DNA of 64,000 nt from Proluteimonas luteida. GTDB lineage: Bacteria > Pseudomonadota > Gammaproteobacteria > Xanthomonadales > Xanthomonadaceae. The notes below the pieces were generated by a model that searched no databases, was not told where the DNA came from, and worked only from the letters and a program-made list of their open reading frames with translations. This document shows, piece after piece, positions 10,430 through 19,087 of this stretch. The position numbers and the translations under genes were made by a program. Within the stretch, counting starts at the first letter, position 1. The number at the start of each line of letters is the position of its first letter. The stretch lies in assembly GCF_021191695.1 (NCBI RefSeq), contig NZ_JAIWPT010000003.1, forward strand, positions 124,001-188,000, given 5' to 3'.

Positions 10430-10572
10430 TCCTGCAAGGGTTTCCGGGCTCCGCTCCCAGCGGTCGGTGTCCGGTTTGAAGAGCGTGAAGCGTTGCGAGT
10501 GGTTGTCTCACCCGAGGCGCCATCTCGCAGCGTGGTCACCGTGGTCCATCACTCCTGTAAAGAGGGTTTTCA

Positions 10573-12489
10573 ATGAAGAAGGGCATCATTCCATGCACGC
10601 TGGCCGTCGCGGTGAGCGCCGTGCTTGCGGTCGGCTATGCCGGTGCAGCGGGCAAGGCGGGTAAAGCTGTTGCCGATGCGCCGCCGGCGGTATCGGCGGG
10701 CGAAAGCCAACTGCCGTTGGTCCGTTTCATCGTCGAGTACAAGGACGGTGCCCGCGAGCGCTCGGACGCAAAGGCCGTGGTGACGGGCGTCAACACCGCG
10801 CTGTCGCGGGCGGGTCTGACGCGTGGTGCCAGCGCGGTCAGCGCCAGCTACGAGCGCAAGCTGGCCACCGGTCATCAACTGGTCCGTCTCTCCCGCGGCG
10901 TCGACCGTGTCGTCGCCGAGACGCTGCTGCAGCAGATCGCCGCAGATCCGAACGTCAAGTCGGTCCAGCTGGACCGGCTTCGCCAGATCACGGCGATCCA
11001 GCCGGCCTACGTTCCCGACGATCCGGATTTCGATGAGTACCAGTGGCACATGCGTGCTCCGGACGGCGGCGCGACCTACGACGGCGGCCCCAACCGGGGT
11101 GGCGCGAACGTTCCGGCGGCATGGGACCTCTCCGATGGCGAGGGCATCACGATCGCGGTGATCGATACCGGTATCACCGCGCATCCGGACATCGACACCT
11201 CGCTGGCCGATGCCGGCTACGACTTCATCTCCGATGCATTCGTTTCGGGGCGCGACACCGACGATCGCGTGCCGGGCGGCTGGGATCTCGGCGACTGGAC
11301 CATCGGCTATCCCGGTGCCAGCACCTGCGCGCAGCGCAACAGCTCCTGGCACGGCACGCATGTGGCGGGTACGGCTGGTGCGCAGCTCACCGACAATGGC
11401 GTCAGCATGACCGGCGTGGCCTACGGGGCCAAGCATCTGCCGGTGCGCGTGCTCGGCCACTGCGGCGGTTACGAGTCAGACATCGTCGACGCCATCATCT
11501 GGGCGGCCGGCGGCGAGGTCGAGGGCGTGCCGCTGAACGAGAATCCGGCGCAGGTCATCAATCTGAGCCTTGGCGGTTCGGGTCCGTGTTCGTCGTCCGA
11601 AGCGGCCGCGATCGCGCAGGCCAACTCGCTCGGTGCCACCGTGGTCATCGCCGCCGGCAACAGCAACAGCGACGTCAGCAACTTCTCGCCGGCCAACTGC
11701 CCGGGCGCGATTGCCGTGGCATCGAACGGCGTGACCAGCCGTCGCGCCTACTACTCGAACTACGGTACCGGTATCGACATCTCGGCACCGGGCGGCGGCG
11801 TCTACGCCAACGATGGCAGCTCGGGAACCCAGATCTATGACGGCTTCGTCTGGCAGGCCGGCAACCCGAGCAACACGACGCCGACCCCGGTCGAGAACAT
11901 TCAAGCCAACTATGCGCGCGGTTCGGCAGGCACCTCGCAGGCGTCTCCGCATGTCGCCGGCGTGGTGGCCCTGTTGCAGAGCGCGCGCCTCGCCGCCGAT
12001 CTGCCGCTGTTGACGCCGGCGGAAGTGCTCGAGGTCCTGCAGCAGTCGGCCTCGCCGTTCACGGTGGCGCCGTCGGCCAGCCAGCCGATCGGCCCGGGCA
12101 TCCTCGATGCAGGCGCGGCCGTGGTCCTGGCGGTCGAAGGCCCGCCGGAACCGTGTGATCCGGAGGTCGAGGAGTGCGCGCCGCCGGCGACGCCGATCGA
12201 CAACAAGGTGCCGGTGCGTGGGCTGAGCGGCAGCGGTGGCGACACCCTGTACAGCATCGAGGTGCCTGCCGGCACGACCGGTCCGCTGAGCATCACCACC
12301 AGTGGCGGCAGCGGCAACGTCTCGCTGTACGTCAGCTTCGAGGCGGAGCCGGCGGAGGGTGCGGCCGACTTCACGTCGACCCGGCCGGGCAACTCGGAAA
12401 CCGTTCGCGTCAATGCCCCGCAGGCAGGTGTGTACTACATCAAGCTCTCGGGCAGCTACAGCAACGTGACGCTGCAGGCGCGTTTCTGA
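10573..12489 (+). CDS. Secreted S8 (subtilisin-like) serine protease with PPC domain
   Basis: A 638-residue protein: Sec signal peptide at about 1-26 (MKK then a hydrophobic Ala/Val core), an I9-like propeptide at about 48-140, an S8 catalytic domain at about 180-510 and a C-terminal PPC-type beta domain at about 545-638. The catalytic triad is visible as D198 (AVIDTG), H260 (SWHGTHVAG) and S455 (GTSQASPHVAG), with oxyanion-hole N363 (AAGN). The ATG is chosen because AGAGGG (10561-10566) sits 6 bases upstream. Family knowledge: extracellular proteases with self-processed pro-region and a PPC domain usually removed after secretion. The type II secretion operon starting at 19088 is a plausible exporter (inference). 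Confidence 0.94.
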   Translation: MKKGIIPCTLAVAVSAVLAVGYAGAAGKAGKAVADAPPAVSAGESQLPLVRFIVEYKDGARERSDAKAVVTGVNTALSRAGLTRGASAVSASYERKLATGHQLVRLSRGVDRVVAETLLQQIAADPNVKSVQLDRLRQITAIQPAYVPDDPDFDEYQWHMRAPDGGATYDGGPNRGGANVPAAWDLSDGEGITIAVIDTGITAHPDIDTSLADAGYDFISDAFVSGRDTDDRVPGGWDLGDWTIGYPGASTCAQRNSSWHGTHVAGTAGAQLTDNGVSMTGVAYGAKHLPVRVLGHCGGYESDIVDAIIWAAGGEVEGVPLNENPAQVINLSLGGSGPCSSSEAAAIAQANSLGATVVIAAGNSNSDVSNFSPANCPGAIAVASNGVTSRRAYYSNYGTGIDISAPGGGVYANDGSSGTQIYDGFVWQAGNPSNTTPTPVENIQANYARGSAGTSQASPHVAGVVALLQSARLAADLPLLTPAEVLEVLQQSASPFTVAPSASQPIGPGILDAGAAVVLAVEGPPEPCDPEVEECAPPATPIDNKVPVRGLSGSGGDTLYSIEVPAGTTGPLSITTSGGSGNVSLYVSFEAEPAEGAADFTSTRPGNSETVRVNAPQAGVYYIKLSGSYSNVTLQARF

Positions 12490-12516
12490 TCGGGCAAGCC
12501 TGATCGAACGGGCAGG

Positions 12517-12542
12517 TCCGGCACCGCTGTGGCGGTGCCGGA
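12517..12542 (+). repeat. 11-bp perfect hairpin downstream of protease gene
   Basis: TCCGGCACCGC, loop TGTG, then GCGGTGCCGGA, 27 bases after the protease stop. It lacks a T-tract and precedes the better terminator at 12561; probably a 3' mRNA stem. Confidence 0.5.
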
Positions 12543-12560
12543 CGCATGCAGCATCGACGG

Positions 12561-12590
12561 AAGGCCCCGGTATTGCCGGGGCCTTTCATT
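12561..12590 (+). terminator. Rho-independent terminator of the protease gene
   Basis: Stem AAGGCCCCGG / CCGGGGCCTT with loop TATTG, followed by TCATTTGGTT. The T-rich side lies downstream on the plus strand, which fits the protease gene; the converging beta-lactamase-like gene ends at 12664. Confidence 0.75.
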
Positions 12591-12663
12591 TGGTTCGTCC
12601 CGGCTGTGCGGGAAGCCGGCAAGCGGGGGGCACTGCCGGGTGCGGTCCCGGCACCGCGACAGG

Positions 12664-13812
12664 TCAGCGGTCGCGCGAGGCCAGCAGCGTCTCGTCCAGC
12701 GCACGTCCCAGCGACTGGAACGCCTGCTCCGCCTGGGCGATGTCGTCGAAGCGCTCGGCGCAGGCAAGCACGATCGTGGCGCCGTGACGCCCCGAATCCG
12801 GATCGATGATGCCGACGTTGCAGGCCCGGCCGAGCTGGGTGCCGGTCTTCTGGGCGAAGTCCGTGCCGGTGGACAGGCCCGCGGCGATGCGCCGGTCGCC
12901 GGTGCTGATTCCGCGCATGTGGCCCAGCACGATGCGCGTGCTTTCCGGCGACAGCAGTTCGCCCGCGGCGAGGCGGTCGAGCAGCCGGGCGAATGCGGGC
13001 AGGGTCGCGGCGTTGTCGCCGCGGCGGTAGTAGGCCTCGAACACCGCGTCCAGCGACCCGGCGTCCAGCGCGTCGCGCGCGACGCCAAGCGTATCGGCCA
13101 GCGCCTGCAGCCGCGGTTCGCCGGCCTCGGCGTTGCGCAGGCGCAGGATCGCCATGTTGTCCAGATCGGCGACGCCGGGATGGACCGGGCCGTAGGCGTC
13201 GTAGCGGACCTGCAGGATGGTCGTGACCGGGCCGAATCCATCGCCGGCCCAGTCGCGGATGCGGCGGTTGAGATGCGCCTCGCCGACCTTCCTGATCAGC
13301 ATGTCGGTTGCCGTGCTGTCGCTGTCGCGCAGCGATTTCTCCAGCAGCGTGGCGATGCTGAAGCGTTCGCCGGGCTTGTGCTGCAGCATGTCGCCGGCGC
13401 CGTCGACGAAGTCGGTCCGGGCCAGTACCAGTTCCTCGTCCAACCCGATGCGGCCCGTGTCCACCTGTTCCAGGACCGCGATCGCCACCGGCACCTTGAT
13501 CGTCGACGACAGATACCAGGCGCGGTCCCCGCCGCGGTCGAGGGTGCCGGGCGATGCGCCGTAGTGGCGCACGTACACGCCGAAGTCGCCCGGCATCGCG
13601 TCGTCGATCCGCGACACGTCCGCATCGAGCGCCGCGATCCACGGCGCGTCGATGGCGGCGGCCGCTTCCACCGCCTGCGCCTGTGCCGGGTCGTCGGGGC
13701 CTGGCGGTTCGCTGCCGCGGCAACCGGCCAGCAGCGCAAGCAGGCAGAGGGAGAGGGCAGCGACGGGCGTGCTGCGACGATGGCGCGGGATCGGGGCGGT
13801 CGAAATCATCAT
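12664..13812 (-). CDS. Class A beta-lactamase-like serine hydrolase, lipoprotein
   Basis: A 382-residue protein with lipobox LLAG-C31, so probably a membrane-anchored periplasmic lipoprotein. Active-site motifs of the penicillin-binding fold are S103-T-I-K106 and K322-T-G. The second motif reads S164-D-S rather than the usual S-D-N, and I cannot see the omega-loop E-x-x-L-N of true class A beta-lactamases. Hydrolysis of beta-lactams is possible, but a peptidoglycan-related esterase or peptidase role is equally open. The ATG overlaps the stop of the upstream gene (ATGA), so it is probably translationally coupled. It is a paralogue of the next gene. Confidence 0.82.
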   Translation of the reverse strand: MMISTAPIPRHRRSTPVAALSLCLLALLAGCRGSEPPGPDDPAQAQAVEAAAAIDAPWIAALDADVSRIDDAMPGDFGVYVRHYGASPGTLDRGGDRAWYLSSTIKVPVAIAVLEQVDTGRIGLDEELVLARTDFVDGAGDMLQHKPGERFSIATLLEKSLRDSDSTATDMLIRKVGEAHLNRRIRDWAGDGFGPVTTILQVRYDAYGPVHPGVADLDNMAILRLRNAEAGEPRLQALADTLGVARDALDAGSLDAVFEAYYRRGDNAATLPAFARLLDRLAAGELLSPESTRIVLGHMRGISTGDRRIAAGLSTGTDFAQKTGTQLGRACNVGIIDPDSGRHGATIVLACAERFDDIAQAEQAFQSLGRALDETLLASRDR

Positions 13813-14960
13813 GGGGACGAAGACGGGGAAGGGGACCTGTCCAATACCCCGGCCGCGGTGACGGCGGCGCCGACATCACGCAGCGCGCGCTCGCTGGCCG
13901 CGGTGCCGGCGCCACGTGCGCAGGCAGCGACGACGACGCGCGCCTGTGGCTGCGACGTGGCCCTCGCCGGCATCGTCACGATGCCCAGGTCGCACAGTCG
14001 CCGGTACTGGGTGCCGGTCTTGTGGGCGAATCCCGCGCGTGCCGGCAGGCCCGCGCGGATGCGCCGCTTGCCGGTCTCCACCCGCGACATCAGGTCGAGC
14101 AGATAGCGCGTGCTGTCGGGTTCCAGCGCCAGTCCCGCCGACAGCGAGGTCAGCATGCGGCCGTAGTCGACCAGCGACGCGGTGTTGACGTGGGTGGCGT
14201 AGTAGGCCTCGAACGCATCGTCGATGCCGGGCAGCAGGAAGTCGGCCGGCGACACCGCCAGCAACTGCGCGAGCTTGCGCGCGCGCGCGTCGCCGACGCC
14301 ACTGCGCTGCAGCGCCAGCAGGTCCTGCGAAGTCAGTCCGGCGGCGCCGGTGTGCAACTGGCCGTAGGCAAGGCGGCGCACGTCGGCCAGCGAAGTGATG
14401 CGCACGCCCTGGGCCGCGATCAGTTCGGCGGCGACCGCATTGACCTGGCCGAGGCCGACGGTGCGGATCAGGACGTCGGTGGCGGTGTTGTCGCTGTGGA
14501 TGATCATCTGCTCGAGCAGATATGAGATGCGCAGGCGCGTGCCGGGCGGATGCGAGTTGGTATGGCCGCCGCCGTCGACGAAGTCCGACGGCAACAGGGT
14601 CGCGTGCGAATCGAGCGACAGCCATCCGTTGTCGATCTCGCGCAGCACCGCGATCGCCACCGGCACCTTGACCCCGGACGCCAGATACCACGGCTCGTCG
14701 GCGCGGTAGGCGTACGACGCCCCCGTGTCGATGTCGTGGACGTACACGCCCAGTTCGCCGGGGAAACGCGCGTCCGCCGCGTCGAGCCGCCTGCGCAGCT
14801 CCGCCGCCCACACCGGGGCCGGCGTGGGCTCCGCGCCGGGGAGCGGCGGCAACGCGAGCGCGGTCCGGGCGGCGGCCAGTGGCGACAGCAGCGCAGCGGC
14901 AATGACGGCGGTGGACAGCATCCGGCGCATCGCCGACACATTGGACGCTGCCGTCCTCAT
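13809..14960 (-). CDS. Class A beta-lactamase-like serine hydrolase, periplasmic
   Basis: A 383-residue protein with motifs S95-G-V-K98, S156-D-N158 and K314-T-G316 in the correct order for the class A fold. A signal-peptide core lies at about 14-36 and appears cleaved near ALA-LPP. The start at 14960 is chosen because its ATG overlaps the acyltransferase stop (TGATG); ATGs at 14930 and 14921 would also keep the signal peptide. The longer open frame to 15170 would run inside the upstream gene and is not used. As in its neighbour, an E-x-x-L-N omega loop is not obvious, so beta-lactamase activity is likely but unproven. Confidence 0.84.
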   Translation of the reverse strand: MRTAASNVSAMRRMLSTAVIAAALLSPLAAARTALALPPLPGAEPTPAPVWAAELRRRLDAADARFPGELGVYVHDIDTGASYAYRADEPWYLASGVKVPVAIAVLREIDNGWLSLDSHATLLPSDFVDGGGHTNSHPPGTRLRISYLLEQMIIHSDNTATDVLIRTVGLGQVNAVAAELIAAQGVRITSLADVRRLAYGQLHTGAAGLTSQDLLALQRSGVGDARARKLAQLLAVSPADFLLPGIDDAFEAYYATHVNTASLVDYGRMLTSLSAGLALEPDSTRYLLDLMSRVETGKRRIRAGLPARAGFAHKTGTQYRRLCDLGIVTMPARATSQPQARVVVAACARGAGTAASERALRDVGAAVTAAGVLDRSPSPSSSP

Positions 14961-16114
14961 CAGCGCTGAACCGCCTGCTTCATGCGCTGCCACAACCAGA
15001 TCCAGGCGGCGGTGGCCACGATCAGGATCGCCGTCAGCAGCAGCGCGCGCTCGTACGACACCGCCTGGTAATAGCCCAGCACCTCGCGGAACAGGAGGAA
15101 GATCACGCTGATGTGGACGATGAACGCCATCAGCGCGTCGCTGCCGATCACCGCGACCGGACGCAGCCATTTCGCCAGCGTTTGCCCGCCGGCGATCGCC
15201 AGTGCGAGCAACGCGAATGCGCCGCCGACGCTGAACAGCATGAACATCAGCTGCGGCGGATGCTTGCCGACGTTGCGCGCGATCTGGACCAGCAACGGCC
15301 GCAATTCAGCGTCGCCGGCGCGCAGCAGGAACCATCCCAGCAGCACGGCTGCGACCAGGGTCAGGCCACCGGCCAGGGCCAGGCGCGTGCGCGGGTCGCC
15401 GTAGCAGCGCAGCAGCAGGCCGCCGATCAGCAGGCCGACGAGGATCAACGGCCCGCGCGCCAGCTGGCCCCAGGCGTAGTAGTCGGGATGCTCGACCAGG
15501 ACGGCCTGCAACTGCGGCACGCCCCAGAAATCGAAATGGTGCAGCAGCCACCACGAGGCGAACGCGACCGGGACCGGGCTGAGCCAGCGCAGCCAGGCCG
15601 GCGCTTTCGCCCACAGCGGCAGCAGCCACGGAATCCACAGCAGGGCGATGGCGTAGAAGCCCAGGATCTCGACGAACGACGGGAAGTTCCGGTACAGCAG
15701 CGTATCGACGATGGCCTCGCGGTCGTAGCGTCCGTACATCTCGACCACCGTCAGCACCTTGTACCAGAACAGCACCACCAGGCCGCGCCACAGCAGCCGG
15801 TTGCGCCGCTGCGGCCAGTCGGGCGCTCCGGTCTTCGGCACGAACGCGACCGCCAGCGCGATGCCGAACACGATGACGAACAACGACGACGAGAACTTGG
15901 TGATCGCATGTACCGGCACCTGTCCCCACGACGGGAAGTCGTCGAACGGCATCAGGCCGTTGGTGCCGTGGCTGAGGATCATCAGGCAGACCGCGATGCC
16001 GCGCGCGAAGTCGATCGCGCCGATGCGGCCCTGGCCAGGTGAAACGGTCGCGGCAGCGGCGGTGGCCGGCCGGGGTGTCGTCGTCTTCGTGCTGTCGGTG
16101 GCGGCGGCACTCAT
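14960..16114 (-). CDS. Multi-pass membrane acyltransferase-like protein
   Basis: A 384-residue protein with about 10 hydrophobic segments after a Thr/Ala-rich cytoplasmic tail. The first membrane segment carries RIGAIDFARGIAVCLMILSH, the opening signature of membrane acyltransferases of the DUF1624 / heparan-glucosaminide acetyltransferase and acyltransferase-3 groups. Family role: moving an acyl group across the inner membrane onto an extracytoplasmic sugar or lipid; the substrate is unknown. GAGGA at 16126-16130 supports the start. It is first in a coupled set with two beta-lactamase-like genes (1-bp and 4-bp overlaps), which hints at a cell-wall role (inference). Confidence 0.66.
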   Translation of the reverse strand: MSAAATDSTKTTTPRPATAAAATVSPGQGRIGAIDFARGIAVCLMILSHGTNGLMPFDDFPSWGQVPVHAITKFSSSLFVIVFGIALAVAFVPKTGAPDWPQRRNRLLWRGLVVLFWYKVLTVVEMYGRYDREAIVDTLLYRNFPSFVEILGFYAIALLWIPWLLPLWAKAPAWLRWLSPVPVAFASWWLLHHFDFWGVPQLQAVLVEHPDYYAWGQLARGPLILVGLLIGGLLLRCYGDPRTRLALAGGLTLVAAVLLGWFLLRAGDAELRPLLVQIARNVGKHPPQLMFMLFSVGGAFALLALAIAGGQTLAKWLRPVAVIGSDALMAFIVHISVIFLLFREVLGYYQAVSYERALLLTAILIVATAAWIWLWQRMKQAVQR

Positions 16115-16243
16115 GGCATCGGAATTCCTCGGCGGCGCATCAGGGGAACGGTCGGTGTCCGTGGATGTCCGGCAGCCGGGACACCCGTCGGTACCCGGAC
16201 ATGGCGGCAGCGACGCGCAACGCGAACGCCGCCACGCTGCGGA

Positions 16244-17653
16244 TCAGCGTGCCGGCGCGGCCGGCGGCACATCCGACGCGGTCAGGCGCCAGATCGCGTT
16301 GCCGACATCGTCGGCGACCAGCACCCCGCCGTGGCCATCGACCGCCACGCCGACCGGGCGCCCCTGCGCATCGCCGCGCTGGTTGACGAAACCACCGAGC
16401 ACCGTCTCGATCGGACCCGACGGCCTGCCGCCGGAGAACGGCACGAACACGACCGAATAGCCGACCTTGGGCTTGCGGTTCCACGAGCCGTGCAGGCCGA
16501 TGAACGCGCCATCGGCATAACGCGCGGGCAGTGCGTCGCCGGTGTAGAACGCCAGCCCCAGCGGCGCGACGTGTGAGCCGAGCCCGTAGTCCGGCACCAC
16601 GGCCTTCGCGACCAGCGCCTCGTCCTGCGGCTGCACGCGGGTGTCGACGTTCTGGCCGAAATAGCTGTACGGCCAACCGTAGAACGCGCCGTCGCGCACC
16701 GAGGTCAGGTAGTCGGGCACCAGGTCGTTGCCGATCTCGTCGCGCTCGTTGACCACCGCCCACAGCACGTCGCCTCCGGGGTGCAGCGCCAGTGCGGTCG
16801 GGTTGCGCAGGCCGGACGCGAAGTTGCGCACCGCGCCGGTCGCGGCATCGATCTCCAGCACCGCGGCGCGGTTGACCTCCTCTTCCATGCCGTTCTCGGC
16901 GATGTTGCTGTTCGAGCCCACGCCGACGTACAGCTTGCTGCCGTCGCGGCTGGCGACCAGCGCCTTGGTCCAGTGGTGGTTGCGGCCCGCGGGCAGGTCG
17001 GCGACCTTCTCCGGGGTCGCGCTGATCGAGGTGGCCCCTGTGGTGTAGGGCACCTTGACCAGGGCATCGGCATTGGCGACGTACAGCGTGTCCCCGACCA
17101 GGGCCATGCCGTAGGGCGAGGTCAGGCCGGTGAGGAAGGCGTGCCGTTCCTCGGCGATGCCGTCGCCGTCGACGTCGCGCAGCAGGGTGATGCGGTCCGC
17201 GCTCGGCACGCCGGCGCCGGCGCGCTTCATCACCGCGTTCATCGCCAGCTGCATCGGGCCGGGCGTGGTTTCGGTCTCGGGCTTGTTGGCCTCGGCCACC
17301 AGCACGTCGCCGTTGGGCAACACCAGCACCTGACGCGGATGGTCGAGGTCGCGGGCGAACGCGGTGACCGCGAAACCGTCGGCCGGGTTCGGTGCGCCAT
17401 CGGCGGGCCAGCCGACGGCCGGTGCGATCTCGACCACCGGCAGCGTCGATTCCTCCGGTGCCGGCAGCGTCGGGTTCGGCCCCGTGCCGACCGGGTAGCC
17501 ATTGTCGACCGCGGTGGCGCTGTCGGCGTGGGTGGTCGGCTGGGTGCTGTCGTCGACCGGCGGGTCGTTGCTGCTCATGCAGGCGGTCAGGGCCAGCGCC
17601 AGGATCGTGAGGGCGGAGAGCGCGCGCAACCGGGAAATCGCGTGTACGGCCAT
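16244..17653 (-). CDS. PQQ-dependent sugar (sorbosone-type) dehydrogenase lipoprotein
   Basis: A 469-residue protein with lipobox LALTAC near residue 25. The rest is a beta-propeller of the glucose/sorbosone dehydrogenase group, with motifs DHPRQVLVLPNGDVLVAEA, LTSPYGMAL, NHHWTKAL, SGLRNPTALALHP and VADDVGNAIWRL. Family role: oxidation of aldose sugars or sorbosone in the periplasm with bound PQQ and calcium; the substrate cannot be read from sequence. The ATG at 17653 gives a normal lipoprotein signal peptide; an ATG at 17683 would add 10 residues. No strong Shine-Dalgarno is seen for either. It reads toward the acyltransferase gene with a 129-bp gap. Confidence 0.85.
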   Translation of the reverse strand: MAVHAISRLRALSALTILALALTACMSSNDPPVDDSTQPTTHADSATAVDNGYPVGTGPNPTLPAPEESTLPVVEIAPAVGWPADGAPNPADGFAVTAFARDLDHPRQVLVLPNGDVLVAEANKPETETTPGPMQLAMNAVMKRAGAGVPSADRITLLRDVDGDGIAEERHAFLTGLTSPYGMALVGDTLYVANADALVKVPYTTGATSISATPEKVADLPAGRNHHWTKALVASRDGSKLYVGVGSNSNIAENGMEEEVNRAAVLEIDAATGAVRNFASGLRNPTALALHPGGDVLWAVVNERDEIGNDLVPDYLTSVRDGAFYGWPYSYFGQNVDTRVQPQDEALVAKAVVPDYGLGSHVAPLGLAFYTGDALPARYADGAFIGLHGSWNRKPKVGYSVVFVPFSGGRPSGPIETVLGGFVNQRGDAQGRPVGVAVDGHGGVLVADDVGNAIWRLTASDVPPAAPAR

Positions 17654-17812
17654 GGCGGGGTACCGTCGGGAATGAAACCCCATTGCAGCAGCGCGGCCGT
17701 GACGGCATGGTCAGTGCCGCCGTGGCCGCACGCCCGGCCGCACACGACGCTGCGCCCGCGCCGATCTGCGATATCGTGCGTCTGCGTCCTCCCCACCGCC
17801 AAGCATTCCACA

Positions 17813-18214
17813 ATGTCGAAACTGTCCAAATCCCGCCGCGACGCGCGCCGCAAATCGATGCCGGGACGCGCGCTGCGCCCCGGCGCGAACGCAGCCCGCG
17901 TGCATGCGCAATTGCGCGACGACGGCGGCCGGGTCCTGGCCGGCGCCGCGCTGCGCGACGGCGAATGGTCGCTGGTGCTGGCCGGCAGCGTGGTCGCGAC
18001 CACCGAGAGCGCGGCGATGGCGCTGGCGATGCTGCACCACACCGCTGCGGTGCAGGCCCGCGCCGGCGTGCGCACCGCGCTGGCGATGACCCGGACGCTG
18101 GAGATCGCGGCAACCGCCGAGGCGGCCGAGGCCGGGCACACCCTCGACGAACACCTGGCGTGGCTCGAGGCCGAGCGCCAGACCCGCAACCAGCCGGCCA
18201 GCGCGCCGCACTGA
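17813..18214 (+). CDS. Small conserved hypothetical protein
   Basis: A 133-residue protein with a very basic start (MSKLSKSRRDARRKS) followed by an acidic, alanine-rich, probably helical body with no signal peptide or membrane segment. I recognise no enzyme motif. The basic tail could contact nucleic acid or ribosomes, but that is a guess. It is divergent from the dehydrogenase gene; the shared 129-bp spacer has no clear promoter pair. Confidence 0.7.
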   Translation: MSKLSKSRRDARRKSMPGRALRPGANAARVHAQLRDDGGRVLAGAALRDGEWSLVLAGSVVATTESAAMALAMLHHTAAVQARAGVRTALAMTRTLEIAATAEAAEAGHTLDEHLAWLEAERQTRNQPASAPH

Positions 18215-18342
18215 GGGGCGCGGCACCGCAAGCCAGTTGCGGCACGATCATGAACCTTGGGCAGCGTGCCTGTACGCCACGTCAAGGCGCGCGACGCGGG
18301 CGCCGTTATGATGCTCCGGTTCCCGGTTCCGATCTGGCTGTC

Positions 18343-18978
18343 ATGCGCGCGCCCCGCCCCTTGCTGGTCCTCTCGTCTCTGGTGCTGCTGTCGACGGTAT
18401 TGACCGCCTGCGGCCGCAACGCCCGCGAGGAAGCGCCGTTCATGGGCGAGGCGTTCGACGCCGACGACACCTATTCGCGGATCTACGACCTGCCGCCGGC
18501 CCAGGTGTGCAGCGCCTCGCGGCTGGCGCTGCTGGGCCAGGGCTATGCGGTCAACAAGGCCGGCGACGACGCGGTCGAGGCGGTCAAGAACTTCCAGCCC
18601 GAGGAGGACGTCCACACGCAGCTGTCGGTGCGGGTGTCCTGCGTGCCGCGCGGCCACGACCGCACGCTGCTGTTCGTCAGCGCGCTGCTCGACCGCTACA
18701 ACCTGCGCAAGAGTTCCAGCTCCGCGAGCCTCGGCGTCGGCGGGCTGGGTTCGGTGTCGTTGCCGATCGGCAGCCGCGACGATTCGCTGGTGCGCGTCGC
18801 CAGCAGCACGGTGCAGGACACCGGCTTCTACCGCCGCTTCTTCGAACGGGTCGGCTACTACGTGCCGCAGCCCGACAGCGGGGCGCCGCGCGCGCGCGGC
18901 GACGGGCCGGTCGACGAGGATCCGCCGCCGGAGGACCTGCACGGCAACGCCGCGGAACCGCCGGCACGGCCCCGCTGA
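18343..18978 (+). CDS. DUF2242-type lipoprotein
   Basis: A 211-residue protein with lipobox VLTA-C23. The core fits DUF2242: a CSASRLALLGQGYAVN segment, VKNFQPEEDVHTQL and SSSASLGVGGLGSVSLPIGS, then FYRRFF. Function is unknown; the family is found as predicted outer-membrane lipoproteins. The C-terminal 35 residues are Pro/Asp/Arg-rich and probably disordered. A possible -10 (TATGAT, 18307-18312) precedes it without a convincing -35. It lies just upstream of the secretion operon. Confidence 0.8.
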   Translation: MRAPRPLLVLSSLVLLSTVLTACGRNAREEAPFMGEAFDADDTYSRIYDLPPAQVCSASRLALLGQGYAVNKAGDDAVEAVKNFQPEEDVHTQLSVRVSCVPRGHDRTLLFVSALLDRYNLRKSSSSASLGVGGLGSVSLPIGSRDDSLVRVASSTVQDTGFYRRFFERVGYYVPQPDSGAPRARGDGPVDEDPPPEDLHGNAAEPPARPR

Positions 18979-19087
18979 GCGCGACGCGGGACGTCCTGGA
19001 ATGCCCGCCGGGCCACGGCCTGTGGACCGGCATGGCGAGCTGCTAAAGTCGGGCTCCTGTCGACAGTCCACGTGGAGCGGTCCCGGC

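Noticed and set aside
8077..10539. Minus-strand open frame of 820 codons opposite the adhesin
   Set aside because: It lies wholly antisense to clear adhesin repeats; GC-rich repetitive codons keep the opposite frame open. Its translation is Arg/Asp-rich with no domain.
14961..15170. Longer 5' end of the second beta-lactamase-like gene
   Set aside because: This part overlaps the acyltransferase coding sequence in another frame; the coupled ATG at 14960 with a signal peptide is better.
17683..18342. Single long frame joining 17683-18978
   Set aside because: The part before 18343 is antisense or out of frame with the small protein at 17813-18214; a lipoprotein signal starts at 18343.
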